The notes under the pieces: model-generated | Seen by the model: the letters and a program-made list of their open reading frames with translations, nothing else | The model's database searches: none | Told to the model about the DNA's origin: nothing | Origin: Gordonia namibiensis NBRC 108229 | GTDB taxonomy: Bacteria > Actinomycetota > Actinomycetes > Mycobacteriales > Mycobacteriaceae | DNA length: 64,000 nucleotides | Assembly: GCF_000298235.1 (NCBI RefSeq) | Contig: NZ_BAHE01000053.1 | Coordinates: 1-64,000 of the forward strand | Reading direction: 5' to 3' | Position numbers and translations under genes: made by a program | Part shown: positions 30,414-39,067 of the stretch, piece by piece | How positions within the stretch are numbered: the stretch's first letter is position 1 | Layout: every line of letters begins with the position of its first letter

Positions 30414-31370
30414 GTGGTCGATCAAGACCCGAACGTTTCACGTGAAACGCCAGCCGCTGGAGCCCCGCCCGTCGCGGGCGAACCATACGCCGACACCCCG
30501 ATCGCCATGGCTGCGGAGCGCGCCAGCCAAGTCCTGACCCCGGGGGGTGCCGGCCAACTCCCCCGTCCCCAGCACACCAGGATCATGACCGTTGCGAACC
30601 AGAAGGGTGGCGTCGGTAAGACCACCACCGCGGTGAACCTGGCAGCCGGTCTCGCTGTCCGTGGACTGCGCGTACTTGTCGTGGATCTCGACCCCCAGGG
30701 CAACGCGAGCACCGCCCTGGGCATCGACCATCGGGCCGAGGACATCGCTTCCGTCTACGAACTGCTCCTCGGCGAGGTGACTCTCAAGGAGGCCATCCAG
30801 GAGTCGCCGAGCCAGCAGGGACTCTTCTGTGTGCCGGCGACACTCGATCTGGCCGGTGCCGAGATCGAGCTCGTGTCCCTGGTGGCTCGTGAGAACAGGC
30901 TTCGCAACGCGCTCTCCGACGAGGTGCTGGCCGAATATCAGATCGACTACGTCTTCATCGACTGCCCACCGTCGCTCGGCCTGCTGACCGTCAACGCGAT
31001 GGTCGCCGCCCGCGAGGTCCTCATCCCGATCCAGTGCGAGTACTACGCACTCGAGGGTGTGGGGCAGCTCCTGAGAAACATCGAGCTCGTCCAAGCGCAC
31101 CTCAACCGTGGGCTGCACGTGTCGACGATCGTCCTCACGATGTACGACGGTCGGACCAAGCTGGCCGATCAGGTGGCTGAGGAAGTCCGCCGCCACTTCG
31201 GCGACAAGGTACTCGGCACGATCATCCCCCGCAGCGTGAAGGTGTCCGAGGCACCCGGTTACGGGATGACGATCATCGAATACGACCCGGGTTCACGTGG
31301 GGCGATGAGTTACCTCGACGCGGCGCGCGAGCTCGCTCTCCGCGGTGCAGCAGAAGACGCTCAGGCATGA
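30414..31370 (+). CDS. parA: Chromosome partitioning ATPase ParA
   Basis: This 318-residue protein is a deviant Walker A ATPase ([18 protein letters not shown] near 65-80), with [13 protein letters not shown] and [17 protein letters not shown] further on. It forms gradients on the nucleoid and moves ParB-parS complexes. The GTG at 30414 is chosen because AAGGAG precedes it at 7-base spacing. The N-terminal 60 residues form a disordered extension in which parS site 6 encodes NVSRET. An in-frame start 201 bases upstream is open but overlaps the intergenic region and has no comparable ribosome-binding site. parB follows after 34 bases. Confidence 0.95.
   Translation: MVDQDPNVSRETPAAGAPPVAGEPYADTPIAMAAERASQVLTPGGAGQLPRPQHTRIMTVANQKGGVGKTTTAVNLAAGLAVRGLRVLVVDLDPQGNASTALGIDHRAEDIASVYELLLGEVTLKEAIQESPSQQGLFCVPATLDLAGAEIELVSLVARENRLRNALSDEVLAEYQIDYVFIDCPPSLGLLTVNAMVAAREVLIPIQCEYYALEGVGQLLRNIELVQAHLNRGLHVSTIVLTMYDGRTKLADQVAEEVRRHFGDKVLGTIIPRSVKVSEAPGYGMTIIEYDPGSRGAMSYLDAARELALRGAAEDAQA
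30435..30448. promoter_or_regulatory. parS: parS site 6, inside the parA coding sequence
   Basis: A perfect GTTTCACGTGAAAC core lies at about codons 8-12 of parA, where it encodes VSRET. The site is therefore constrained both as DNA and as protein. Confidence 0.92.
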
Positions 31371-31404
31371 CGACACAGATCCGTTTCCGAGTGGAGGTAG
31401 AGGC

Positions 31405-32445
31405 ATGAGTCAACGGGACACCGCGCAGCGCCGAGGCGGACTGGGTCGTGGACTGGCCGCACTCATCCCGACCGGTCCCACCGAGGATCAGTCGAACGCT
31501 CCTCGACTGGGCAACGCAGCGGCCGACGTTGTCATCGGCAAAGGCCCTTCGCCCGTGGTCGACGGCCGGCCCTCCTACCCCGTCGATGCCTCGACGGTTG
31601 ACGTGTTGAGCCGCGAAGAGGCCGGTGCCGTCTACCGGGAGATCCCGCCCAAGCAGATCCAACCGAACCCCAACCAGCCGCGAACGGTCTTCGACGACGA
31701 GCAGATGTCCGAGCTCGTCCACTCGATCCGCGAGTTCGGATTGATGCAACCGATCGTCGTACGGCGCCTGAAGGAGCCGACGGCTGACGGTGTCGCCTAC
31801 CAGATCGTCATGGGTGAGCGCCGCTGGCGAGCGAGCCAGGAGGTCGGCCTCGAGGCCATTCCGGCCATTGTTCGTGAGACCGCCGACGGCGACATGCTGC
31901 GTGACGCACTGCTCGAGAACATCCACCGCGCACAACTGAATCCGTTGGAGGAGGCGGCCGCCTACCAACAGCTTCTCGAAGAGTTCGGTGTCACCCACGA
32001 GCAGCTGGCCGCTAGGCTCGGCCGCTCACGTCCGCTCATCAGCAACATGATCCGGTTGCTCAAGCTACCGATCCCGGTGCAGCGTCGGGTGGCGGCGGGT
32101 GTCCTGTCCGCCGGTCATGCACGCGCCCTCCTCTCCCTGGAGACCGGGAGCGATGCGCAGGAGGCTCTCGCCGCACGGATCGTCGCCGAGGGACTGTCTG
32201 TTCGCGCGACCGAGGAAGCTGTGACGCTCGCCAACCGCGGCGATGGGCCTGAGGCGAAGCCGGCGGCGCCGAAGCGTAAACCGATGCAGATGCCTGGACT
32301 CCAGGACCTCGCCGAGAGACTGTCCGACAGCCTGGACACCAGGGTTACAGTCAGTCTAGGGAAGCGGAAAGGGAAGATCGTGGTGGAATTCGGATCGGTT
32401 GACGACCTGGAACGTATCGTTCAGTTCATCGACCCGAACAAGTGA
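31405..32445 (+). CDS. parB: Chromosome partitioning protein ParB (CTPase)
   Basis: This 346-residue protein has the ParB N-terminal CTP-binding domain: [20 protein letters not shown] near 97, the [13 protein letters not shown] motif near 140 and the box [21 protein letters not shown] near 173. The helix-turn-helix ([26 protein letters not shown]) recognises parS, and a C-terminal dimerisation domain follows. The N terminus contains [12 protein letters not shown], the ParA-stimulating segment. The ATG at 31405 follows GGAGG. It binds the six nearby parS sites and clamps onto DNA. Confidence 0.97.
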   Translation: MSQRDTAQRRGGLGRGLAALIPTGPTEDQSNAPRLGNAAADVVIGKGPSPVVDGRPSYPVDASTVDVLSREEAGAVYREIPPKQIQPNPNQPRTVFDDEQMSELVHSIREFGLMQPIVVRRLKEPTADGVAYQIVMGERRWRASQEVGLEAIPAIVRETADGDMLRDALLENIHRAQLNPLEEAAAYQQLLEEFGVTHEQLAARLGRSRPLISNMIRLLKLPIPVQRRVAAGVLSAGHARALLSLETGSDAQEALAARIVAEGLSVRATEEAVTLANRGDGPEAKPAAPKRKPMQMPGLQDLAERLSDSLDTRVTVSLGKRKGKIVVEFGSVDDLERIVQFIDPNK

Positions 32446-32591
32446 ATTTCACCGCGGATTTCTCGGTACCAGCGGATGCGGAAGTAATGTCACAGTGACG
32501 ATTGACGGATCAGGCACGGACCTGGACTCCGAGATGGGTTGTAACCCAACACTTTTCGTCGATTCACGTCTTCGGCTCGGAGATCGGTGAC

Positions 32592-33452
32592 ATGAGCGTG
32601 TCGATCGTGCGGTTGGAACTCGGATCTTTCGAGTCACTCCCCCATCACACCCGCCGATGTGTCTTCTGGGAGGTCGAACCAACCACCAACGGCCAGGCCT
32701 ACGAGAGCGAGTTCGACAAGGAGGCCTGGATCTCGGGGCTGCTACTCGAGTGGGGTGCGTGCGGACAGGTCGCCATCGACTCGACAACCAATTCCGTCAT
32801 CGGTACGGCGTTCTACGCACCACCGAACAGGGTGCCCCGTTCGCAGCACTTCCCCACTTCCCCGGTCAGTCACGACGCCGTCCTACTCACCAGTATCCGC
32901 ACCGAGCCGGGACATGAGGAAGTGGCGACGATCTTGCTCGACGCGGTGCTCGGTGATCTGATCCGCCGCGGCGTCCGCGCAGTGGAGGCTTTCGGTCTCG
33001 TTCGAAACGGTGCCGGCGGTGCCGAGTTCGGCGGATCGATCGGTGCTACACCGTCCATGTCCGAGCAGCCGGGTGAAGCCGTCACGGGTGTAGGTCTCCC
33101 CGACCTCGACTTCTGGACGGACGAGGCGATCATCGAAGTCGCGCGAGAGATCCTGGAGGACTCGCAGGCGGATCTGTGCACCTCGTGCATGATCGACGCG
33201 TCGTTCCTCAAGAACTCCGGCTTCGACGTCGTCTCTTCGCATCAGCGGTTCCCGCGGTTCCGTCTGGAGCTCGACGAAGGGCTCGGCTGGAAGTTCGAGG
33301 TCGAGAGCGCACTGGAAAAGCTCGTGGTGATGGCCGAGATCGATCTCACCGGACGGCAGCGAACAGCTGTCCCGGTGGGATCGGGTGCGGGTCGCGTCAG
33401 TGCGAAGCGTTCTCCGCGGCCAGAAGGTCCGCGAAAGTGTAAGTGCCCGTAG
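32592..33452 (+). CDS. GNAT-like conserved protein (Rv3916c position)
   Basis: This 286-residue protein occupies the place of M. tuberculosis Rv3916c, between parB and cwlM. The middle part (VLLTSIRTEPGHEEVATILLDAVLGDLIRRGVRAVEAFGL) resembles the acetyl-CoA-binding region of GNAT acetyltransferases, and a DLCTSCMIDASFLKNSGFDVV segment follows. No catalytic role is known. ATG at 32592 is preferred, with CGGAG a few bases upstream; a start 90 bases earlier is possible. Its 3' end overlaps convergent cwlM by 56 bases. Confidence 0.7.
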   Translation: MSVSIVRLELGSFESLPHHTRRCVFWEVEPTTNGQAYESEFDKEAWISGLLLEWGACGQVAIDSTTNSVIGTAFYAPPNRVPRSQHFPTSPVSHDAVLLTSIRTEPGHEEVATILLDAVLGDLIRRGVRAVEAFGLVRNGAGGAEFGGSIGATPSMSEQPGEAVTGVGLPDLDFWTDEAIIEVAREILEDSQADLCTSCMIDASFLKNSGFDVVSSHQRFPRFRLELDEGLGWKFEVESALEKLVVMAEIDLTGRQRTAVPVGSGAGRVSAKRSPRPEGPRKCKCP

Positions 33453-34530
33453 GACGATCGTCCTGGTCGAGCAGGTACAGCCGCTTCACCGCGACCAGGA
33501 TGGCGTCGGCGATGACATTACGCCAATCCGAACTACCCAGCACCGCAGCATCATCCGGATTGGTGATGTAACCGACGTCGATGAGGGCAACCGGCATCCT
33601 CGTGAGCCGCAGGACATCCCAGGTGCGCTCATGGGTTCGACAATCGGCAAGCGGTGTGCGAGCGGCGATCTCGCGCTGGATGAACCCGGCGAGATTGCGG
33701 CCGATCGTCGAGAAAGAGTTCTGGTTGTTGCCGAAGTAGAACGAGGCGACGCCGTTGGCCTGTGCATTGTGGTAATGACCGCAACGCAGCGAGATCATCA
33801 GGTCGGCATCCATGAGGTTTGCGACCCGGGCACGTTCGTTGTCTCCCGGCCGGCCGCGACCGTCGTGGGACAGGAAGGTCTGCATCCCGGCAGCGGCCAT
33901 GCGTCCCTCGAGACGCGCACCCAGATCCCAGAGCAGATCGGATTCGCGTTCGGCGAGCTCCCCGGTCGACAACGGGTGCAGCCCGCCGGAACCCGGATCG
34001 ATGAGGATCCGCTTGCCCGACAGCTGCGGGCCGGAGCGTCGGACCTGCTCCTCCTGCCGGATCGCGTAGGGCGAACCACCGGTTACACGGGTACCGAGAC
34101 GTTCGAGAGAGCGGAGAGTTGCCGGGCCGCAGATTCCGTCGGAGGCCAGACCGTATTCACTCTGGTACAGACAGACCGCGTTGTGGGTGTTGAGCCCGAA
34201 GATGCCGTCGACAAGAGAGGTGTAGTAGCCGAGGTTCTGGAGGCGGTGCTGCAGAGTTGCGACGTCGTCGCCGACCATGGGCGCCGACAGCTGGTACGAG
34301 AGCACACGTGCGCCGAGACGGTAGGAGGCCTCTCGGAGGACCCGGTAGGTCGCGGGGCCGACGATCCCGTCGACGATCAGACCGCGCTGCTGCTGGAACG
34401 CCCGAATTGCCCGGTCACAGGCTTCGTCGAAGACGGGGTCACCACCGTCGGGCAACAGACCGAGCCCGACCAGGATGGCGCGGATCTCGGCCACCGCCGA
34501 GCCGTGATCCCCAAGTCGGAACAATGGCAT
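33397..34530 (-). CDS. cwlM: CwlM-type pseudo-amidase regulator of peptidoglycan synthesis
   Basis: This 377-residue protein has two peptidoglycan-binding repeats (about 5-65 and 85-145) and an amidase_3 domain (about 172-350). There is no signal peptide. The zinc motif, normally DPGHGG, reads DPGSGG with Ser181, and the catalytic Glu of the ExGF motif is Asp318 (LIDVGYITNP), so it is probably not an active amidase. In mycobacteria CwlM is a cytoplasmic, PknB-phosphorylated activator of MurA. The C-terminal TGTYTFADLLAAE segment carries threonines at 361, 363 and 365 where such phosphorylation would be expected. The ATG at 34530 follows GAGGGG. It is downstream of trxB-trxA, as in M. tuberculosis. 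Confidence 0.92.
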   Translation of the reverse strand: MPLFRLGDHGSAVAEIRAILVGLGLLPDGGDPVFDEACDRAIRAFQQQRGLIVDGIVGPATYRVLREASYRLGARVLSYQLSAPMVGDDVATLQHRLQNLGYYTSLVDGIFGLNTHNAVCLYQSEYGLASDGICGPATLRSLERLGTRVTGGSPYAIRQEEQVRRSGPQLSGKRILIDPGSGGLHPLSTGELAERESDLLWDLGARLEGRMAAAGMQTFLSHDGRGRPGDNERARVANLMDADLMISLRCGHYHNAQANGVASFYFGNNQNSFSTIGRNLAGFIQREIAARTPLADCRTHERTWDVLRLTRMPVALIDVGYITNPDDAAVLGSSDWRNVIADAILVAVKRLYLLDQDDRPTGTYTFADLLAAENASH

Positions 34531-34726
34531 GTCGTCACCCCTCGTACGAATCGCGGCAGGGTGACGCCCTGCCGGCGATATCTGGCGGACCGCGTGACTG
34601 CGGTACCGGTCAGCATCAGCCTGCATTCTCTCAGCTGAAGTTCACTACACCAAACTGGAACAGCTCCAGTGGCGTCGTTGCCGGTTCGTGTCCCTCATGG
34701 TCGGGGACCCGGGCCGACACTACCAA

Positions 34727-34780
34727 CGACGAGAGCCCGCGGGCCGACGACAACGTCGTTCACCCGTCGGACTCTCGTCG
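34727..34780 (-). terminator. Branched hairpin between trxA and cwlM
   Basis: A 9-bp outer stem (CGACGAGAG at 34727 with CTCTCGTCG at 34772) encloses shorter inner stems, 22 bases beyond the trxA stop. It may end the trxBA transcript. There is no T tract. Confidence 0.5.
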
Positions 34781-34801
34781 CGGATCAGAAGAAACTGCAG
34801 G

Positions 34802-35140
34802 TCAGGCCGACTGGCCGATCACCGAATCGAGTTCGCGGAGCAGAGCCGCCTTGCCCTTGGCCCCGACGATCGTCTTCACCGGCTGACCCTTGTCGAACAG
34901 GATCATGGTCGGGATCGACATGATCTGGAAGTCACGCGCGGTGGCCGGGCTCTCATCGACATCCAGCTTGGCGATGGTGAGCTTGTCGCCGTTGTCGCGG
35001 GCGATCTCCTCGAGCACCGGGGCGACCATGCGGCACGGGCCGCACCAGGTGGCCCAGAAGTCGACCAGGACCGGCTTGTCGGCACCGAGAACGGTGTCCT
35101 TGAAGGTGGTGTCGTTGACGACGACCGTGTTTGCACCCAT
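34802..35140 (-). CDS. trxA: Thioredoxin
   Basis: This 112-residue cytosolic thioredoxin has the active site WCGPC at 32-36 within VLVDFWATWCGPCRMVAPVL and the cis-proline segment IMSIPTMILFDKG. It is reduced by the adjacent TrxB and reduces protein disulfides. AGGAGG lies 8 bases before the ATG at 35140, which excludes the upstream in-frame start. It lies 54 bases after trxB and is probably co-transcribed with it; the order matches M. tuberculosis trxB2-trxC. Confidence 0.97.
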   Translation of the reverse strand: MGANTVVVNDTTFKDTVLGADKPVLVDFWATWCGPCRMVAPVLEEIARDNGDKLTIAKLDVDESPATARDFQIMSIPTMILFDKGQPVKTIVGAKGKAALLRELDSVIGQSA

Positions 35141-35194
35141 GGTGATGTCCTCCTCAGATGGACTCAAAGAATGAGATTGGGATGGAAAGCTCGG

Positions 35195-36202
35195 TCAGGC
35201 GGGTGCCTGAACAGCTTCGATCTCGGCGACCGACTCGGCGTCGACGGTGTGCGCGGGCGCCTCACCCTGTTCGGCGAGCCAGCGCTCCGCGTCGATGGCC
35301 GCCGAGCAGCCGCTGCCGGCTGCGGTGATGGCCTGGCGGTAGGTGTGATCGACCAGGTCGCCACAGGCGAAGACGCCGGGCAGCGAGGTGTAGGTGGTCC
35401 GATCCTTCACGAGGACATAGCCCTCGTCGTCGAGGTCGACCTGTCCGCGGACCAGTTCGCTGCGCGGATCGTGACCGATCGCGACGAACATGCCGGTGAC
35501 ATCGAGGTTGCTGACCTCACCGTTGCGGGTGTCCTCGATCTCGAGGCCACTCACCGACCCGTCGCCGATGACCGAACGGACGGCGGCGTTGGTCACGAAG
35601 CGGATCTTGTCGTTGTTGCGGGCGCGCTCGAGCATGATCTTCGAGGCGCGGAACTCGTCGCGGCGGTGAACCAGCGTGACGGTGCGGGCGAACTTCGTGA
35701 GGAAGGTCGCCTCCTCCATCGCCGAGTCGCCGCCGCCGATGACGGCGATGTCCTGGTCCTTGAAGAAGAAGCCGTCGCAGGTCGCGCATGCGGAGACACC
35801 GCGACCGAGGAGCTCCTGCTCTCCCTGGACACCGAGGTATCGCGCTGCGGCGCCCATCGCGAGGATGACAGCGCGTGCGCGGAACACCTCACCGCCGACC
35901 TCGACCTCCTTGACGTCACCCTCGAGGCGGACCGTGTCGACGTCCTCCATGCGCAGGTCGGCGCCGAATCGGATCGCCTGCTCGCGCATCTCGTCCATCA
36001 GGGCCGGGCCCTGGATGCCGGTCTGGAAGCCGGGGAAGTTCTCGACCTCGGTGGTCGTCATCAGCGCGCCACCGAATTGGGTGCCCTCGAAGACGATCGG
36101 CGCTAGCTCGGCGCGCGCGGCGTAGATCGCCGCGGTGTACCCGGCAGGACCAGATCCGATGATGATCACGTCGTGGATCTGCTGGGTCTCTGGCTGGCTC
36201 AT
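35195..36202 (-). CDS. trxB: Thioredoxin reductase (NADPH)
   Basis: This 335-residue flavoprotein has an FAD-binding motif [16 protein letters not shown] near 16-31. The redox-active CATC is at 139-142 ([11 protein letters not shown]), an NADPH motif [10 protein letters not shown] near 155, and a C-terminal FAD motif FACGDLVD. It transfers electrons from NADPH to thioredoxin. The ATG follows GGAGG. It lies 144 bases downstream of the anti-sigma gene, so it may have its own promoter or be read from the SigM promoter, as suggested by conserved linkage. Confidence 0.97.
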   Translation of the reverse strand: MSQPETQQIHDVIIIGSGPAGYTAAIYAARAELAPIVFEGTQFGGALMTTTEVENFPGFQTGIQGPALMDEMREQAIRFGADLRMEDVDTVRLEGDVKEVEVGGEVFRARAVILAMGAAARYLGVQGEQELLGRGVSACATCDGFFFKDQDIAVIGGGDSAMEEATFLTKFARTVTLVHRRDEFRASKIMLERARNNDKIRFVTNAAVRSVIGDGSVSGLEIEDTRNGEVSNLDVTGMFVAIGHDPRSELVRGQVDLDDEGYVLVKDRTTYTSLPGVFACGDLVDHTYRQAITAAGSGCSAAIDAERWLAEQGEAPAHTVDAESVAEIEAVQAPA

Positions 36203-36346
36203 CCGTCCTCCGTGCTGTGGGGTATGCGGAATCCCGGAGTTCTCGTCGGGATCACGGCTGCTTCAACACAAGGGTAAGCGCAGATGTTCCCGGTCAAGTC
36301 CGCGCGTCCGGCGTGGTGACGCAGGTCTCGGCCCTGGCAGAGGCGA

Positions 36347-37138
36347 TCAGGCGCCGATCGTCCCCCTGGCCAGGAACGCGGGATTGCCGGTGTCGCATTC
36401 GAGACCGACGATCAGGGCGTCGAACCGACCGGCGATGCCGGTCGACAGCAGGATGGCGGCGGCGGGGTCACCGTGGAAGGTGATCCGCCCGGAGCCGACG
36501 ATCACCACCGTCGCGGGGATGAGGTGAGCCGCGGTGCAGCGTCGGAGCGCGGCGACCGATTCGAACGGTGCCCCGTCGGTACGACCGAGGACCGAGAGGG
36601 CCGACGCGGAACCAGCCGGGTCCAGGGTCTGGGTCGATCCGGTCTGGGCCCGTATCGGAGATGGGGTGTCGTCGGACGAGGACATCAGTCGAAGCACGCC
36701 GATCGAGCCGAGGGCGACCACCGCGATCGCCGCCGCGGCCAGCACCACCGGAAGGATCTTCGACCGACCGGGTCGGTCGGGCCGTGCGGCGAGATCCGCC
36801 GGGGAGTCCGCGACGAGACCGGGTCGTGCGGGGCCGGGAGGCGCTGCCGCGCCGGTCGCGGACGATCCCGCCAGTGCGGCCAGTGTGGCCTGGACATCGG
36901 CGCGGACATGATCGGGAACCGCATGGGGGGCGGGGGCCGAGGTGCGAAGCTGACTCGTCGTCCGGTCCAGAGCTGCCAGGATCTCCTGCGCGGCAGTGTC
37001 ATCGGCGATCTGGGCACGAATGTGGGCGGCAGCGCGCTCGGACAGCACTCCGGCGTGAAGATCGGCCAGCGTGTCCGCCGAGTACGGCGGATCGGGCAGA
37101 TCGCCGGACTCGGTGTCGTCAGGTCCCCGCGGGGTCAT
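36347..37138 (-). CDS. Putative anti-sigma factor partner of SigM
   Basis: This 263-residue protein has one transmembrane helix near 135-155 (ILPVVLAAAAIAVVALGSIGVL). The N-terminal cytoplasmic part (LADLHAGVLSERAAAHIRAQIADD) resembles anti-sigma domains, and the extracytoplasmic C-terminal domain has a pair of cysteines. It lies directly downstream of sigM and upstream of trxB, where Rv3912 (the SigM anti-sigma factor region) lies in M. tuberculosis. The anti-sigma role is inferred from this context and topology. No classical zinc-binding HxxxCxxC is evident. Confidence 0.78.
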   Translation of the reverse strand: MTPRGPDDTESGDLPDPPYSADTLADLHAGVLSERAAAHIRAQIADDTAAQEILAALDRTTSQLRTSAPAPHAVPDHVRADVQATLAALAGSSATGAAAPPGPARPGLVADSPADLAARPDRPGRSKILPVVLAAAAIAVVALGSIGVLRLMSSSDDTPSPIRAQTGSTQTLDPAGSASALSVLGRTDGAPFESVAALRRCTAAHLIPATVVIVGSGRITFHGDPAAAILLSTGIAGRFDALIVGLECDTGNPAFLARGTIGA

Positions 37139-37294
37139 GGTGTCAGTCTTCCATTCCGAAGGTCGGGCGTCGGTGTCTCGGTGGTGGCATCTCGCTGGTC
37201 GTGGTCCGTTGTCGTCGAATACTTGGACGCACGACGCGCGGTTCCGGTTCCGCTCCGGCCGGATTCATCGCCGAAGACGTTGGCAGGCATCGAC

Positions 37295-37870
37295 TTACGC
37301 GTCATCGGCAGTCCGGAGGTGGCCCAGGACCTGGGCGAGTTTGAGACGTCCGCGTGCGCAACGACTCTTGATGGTCCCTTCGGCGACGCCGAGCAGGGAG
37401 GCGGCCTCGGCGATCGAGTAACCCTCGAGATCGACGGCGACGATGGCCTGCCGCTGGCCTTCGGGAAGAGCGTGCAGGGCCCGGCCGATGGAGACGGACA
37501 GATCTACCGCGGCGATGTCGTCGGCGGTGTCGGCGATCGACATCACGTCCCATTCGGGCAACGGAACGGTCTTGCGGGAGTTGTTGCGTCGGATCCGGTC
37601 GAGGCAGGCGTTGACGACGATCCGGTGCAGCCAGCTCGTCACCTTCGCGTCGGACCGGAAATCCCCGGCGGTCCGGTGGGCGGCGAGTAGCGCGTCCTGT
37701 AGCCCGTCGGCCGCGTCCTCGGGGCTTTGGCTGGTCCGGATGGCGACCGACCACAGGTAGTCGAGGTGACGATTGACCAGATCGGTGAACGCGCCCGGGT
37801 CGCCGGCGACGTGAGCGCGTAACAACTGCTCATCGGTGCGCAGGTCAACTGCGTCGTTCCCCCCGGCCAT
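37295..37870 (-). CDS. sigM: ECF sigma factor SigM
   Basis: This 191-residue protein has ECF region 2 (AFTDLVNRHLDYLWSVAIRT, then EDAADGLQDALLAAHR) and region 4 (LPEGQRQAIVAVDLEGYSIAEAASLLGVAEGTIKSRCARGR). It should direct RNA polymerase to GGAAC/CGTC-type promoters. Such a promoter lies upstream at 37912-37938, suggesting autoregulation. The ATG start is at 37870. It lies 156 bases before the anti-sigma gene, in the same order as in M. tuberculosis. Confidence 0.92.
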   Translation of the reverse strand: MAGGNDAVDLRTDEQLLRAHVAGDPGAFTDLVNRHLDYLWSVAIRTSQSPEDAADGLQDALLAAHRTAGDFRSDAKVTSWLHRIVVNACLDRIRRNNSRKTVPLPEWDVMSIADTADDIAAVDLSVSIGRALHALPEGQRQAIVAVDLEGYSIAEAASLLGVAEGTIKSRCARGRLKLAQVLGHLRTADDA

Positions 37871-37911
37871 GCGCTGAGAGTAATGGAGAAGTCACCACCC
37901 GACCCGGTGAC

Positions 37912-37938
37912 GACGCGGTTGTCTACAGGAGTGTTCCC
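37912..37938 (-). promoter_or_regulatory. ECF-type promoter upstream of sigM
   Basis: On the minus strand GGGAAC (complement of 37933-37938) is separated by 17 bases from CGTC (complement of 37912-37915). This fits the GGAAC-N16/17-CGTC pattern of ECF sigma promoters. It lies about 40-70 bases upstream of the sigM ATG. Confidence 0.72.
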
Positions 37939-37967
37939 GCTGTGGACAGTCGGTTTGGCGGGTGTGT

Positions 37968-38330
37968 TCACGCCTCCAGCCGGGCTCGGACGGCGGCCAT
38001 CCGCTGCGCGAGTTCGCGTTCGTCGATCACCCCGCGATCGAGCAGAGTGTGGGCCAGGGCGACGAGCTGATTCTCCGGATAGGGGAGGTCGGCGTAGGTG
38101 GTCGCCGCCAACCGGTCCTCTTCGTCCCGGCGCTCCACGACCCCGGGTGCCGCGCAACCGCTGTCGGCGGCCCGGTCGAGCGCATCGCAGAGACCGTCGA
38201 GGCTGGTCTTCCACGGCGGGACGAGGTTGGCGACCCCGTACTTGGCGGCCATCCGCGGCCACACCTGGTCACGCTCGACGACCTCGGCGAGCGGCGGGTA
38301 GACATCTCCGGTCTCGGGTTGCGTCGACAT
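37968..38330 (-). CDS. Nitrile hydratase/thiocyanate hydrolase accessory protein (P15K-like)
   Basis: This 120-residue protein resembles the N-terminal half of nitrile hydratase beta subunits (NQLVALAHTLLDRGVIDERELAQRM), which is also how the small metallochaperones of these enzymes look (P14K, P15K, NhlE). It contains YGVANLVPPWKTSLDGLCDAL. It is the last gene of a three-gene unit and starts 2 bases after the metal-binding subunit gene, with CAGGAG before the ATG. The likely role is delivery of cobalt or cysteine oxidation in the catalytic subunit. An actual enzyme subunit role cannot be excluded. Confidence 0.72.
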   Translation of the reverse strand: MSTQPETGDVYPPLAEVVERDQVWPRMAAKYGVANLVPPWKTSLDGLCDALDRAADSGCAAPGVVERRDEEDRLAATTYADLPYPENQLVALAHTLLDRGVIDERELAQRMAAVRARLEA

Positions 38331-38332
38331 CG

Positions 38333-39064
38333 TCAGTCTCCTGCCGGGTGGACGGCGGGTCGGACGGTAGTAGTGACCGCGTTGGTGGTCACCCCGGGCC
38401 TGGGGAGAGCGACCCCGATCAGGCAGTCGCGGGTCAGGATCTCGGCCAGCTGCTCCTGGGTCCAGTCCTCCGTCCCGGCCGGGCGTTGCGGCATCACCAT
38501 GAACCGGTGTTTCTGATTGGAGTCCTGGACACGGACCGACACACCGTCCGGTAGCTGGAGACCGAACTCCGACAACACCTGTCGCGGCCAGCGCACCATG
38601 CGGCGCCGATAGTTCGGCGTGCGATACCACTCGGGCGAATTACCGAGAATCGGCCGCGGATAACACGAACACAACGCGCACACGATCACGTGATGAACCG
38701 ACGGGGTGTCCTCGAGGATCGAGAAAGCGGTGAAATCACTGGGCGTTCCGAAGCCGGTGGGCTCGAGCCAGTCGACCCCGACCTCCTTGCTCGCGGTCAT
38801 CGGTTCGGCGAGGGCGAGTTCCTTGAAGTCCGGTTCGAGCCAGGCGCGGGCGACCAGGGTTGCGGCCGGCGTCGGTCCGATCTGTTCGGCGAACTCGGTG
38901 AATCTACGATGTTCCTCCGCGGTGAAAAGACCCTTCTCTATGCACAATTCACGCAGGGCGATCTCGAGCACCTCGAAATCGGTGACCTCCTCGACCATCG
39001 GCGCGACCGTCCGCGCATGGTCGTGATCGTGATCGTGGCCGTGCGTACCGGTGGCGTCGCTCAT
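38333..39064 (-). CDS. scnC: Thiocyanate hydrolase gamma-like metal subunit (nitrile hydratase alpha family)
   Basis: This 243-residue protein has a His/Asp-rich start (THGHDHDHDHARTVAPMVEEV). The claw-setting motif reads VCALCSCYPRPILG, with cysteines at 129, 132 and 134 and Ser133. The length and the pattern FGTPSDFTAFSILEDTPSVHH, then PEWYRTPNYRRRMVRWPRQVL, resemble the gamma subunit of thiocyanate hydrolase from Thiobacillus more than nitrile hydratase alpha; this comparison is from memory. The usual Thr (Co) or Ser (Fe) after the first Cys is Ala here. The enzyme should hydrolyse a nitrile or thiocyanate. It lies 3 bases after the fused beta-like gene. Confidence 0.78.
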   Translation of the reverse strand: MSDATGTHGHDHDHDHARTVAPMVEEVTDFEVLEIALRELCIEKGLFTAEEHRRFTEFAEQIGPTPAATLVARAWLEPDFKELALAEPMTASKEVGVDWLEPTGFGTPSDFTAFSILEDTPSVHHVIVCALCSCYPRPILGNSPEWYRTPNYRRRMVRWPRQVLSEFGLQLPDGVSVRVQDSNQKHRFMVMPQRPAGTEDWTQEQLAEILTRDCLIGVALPRPGVTTNAVTTTVRPAVHPAGD

Positions 39065-39067
39065 GGT

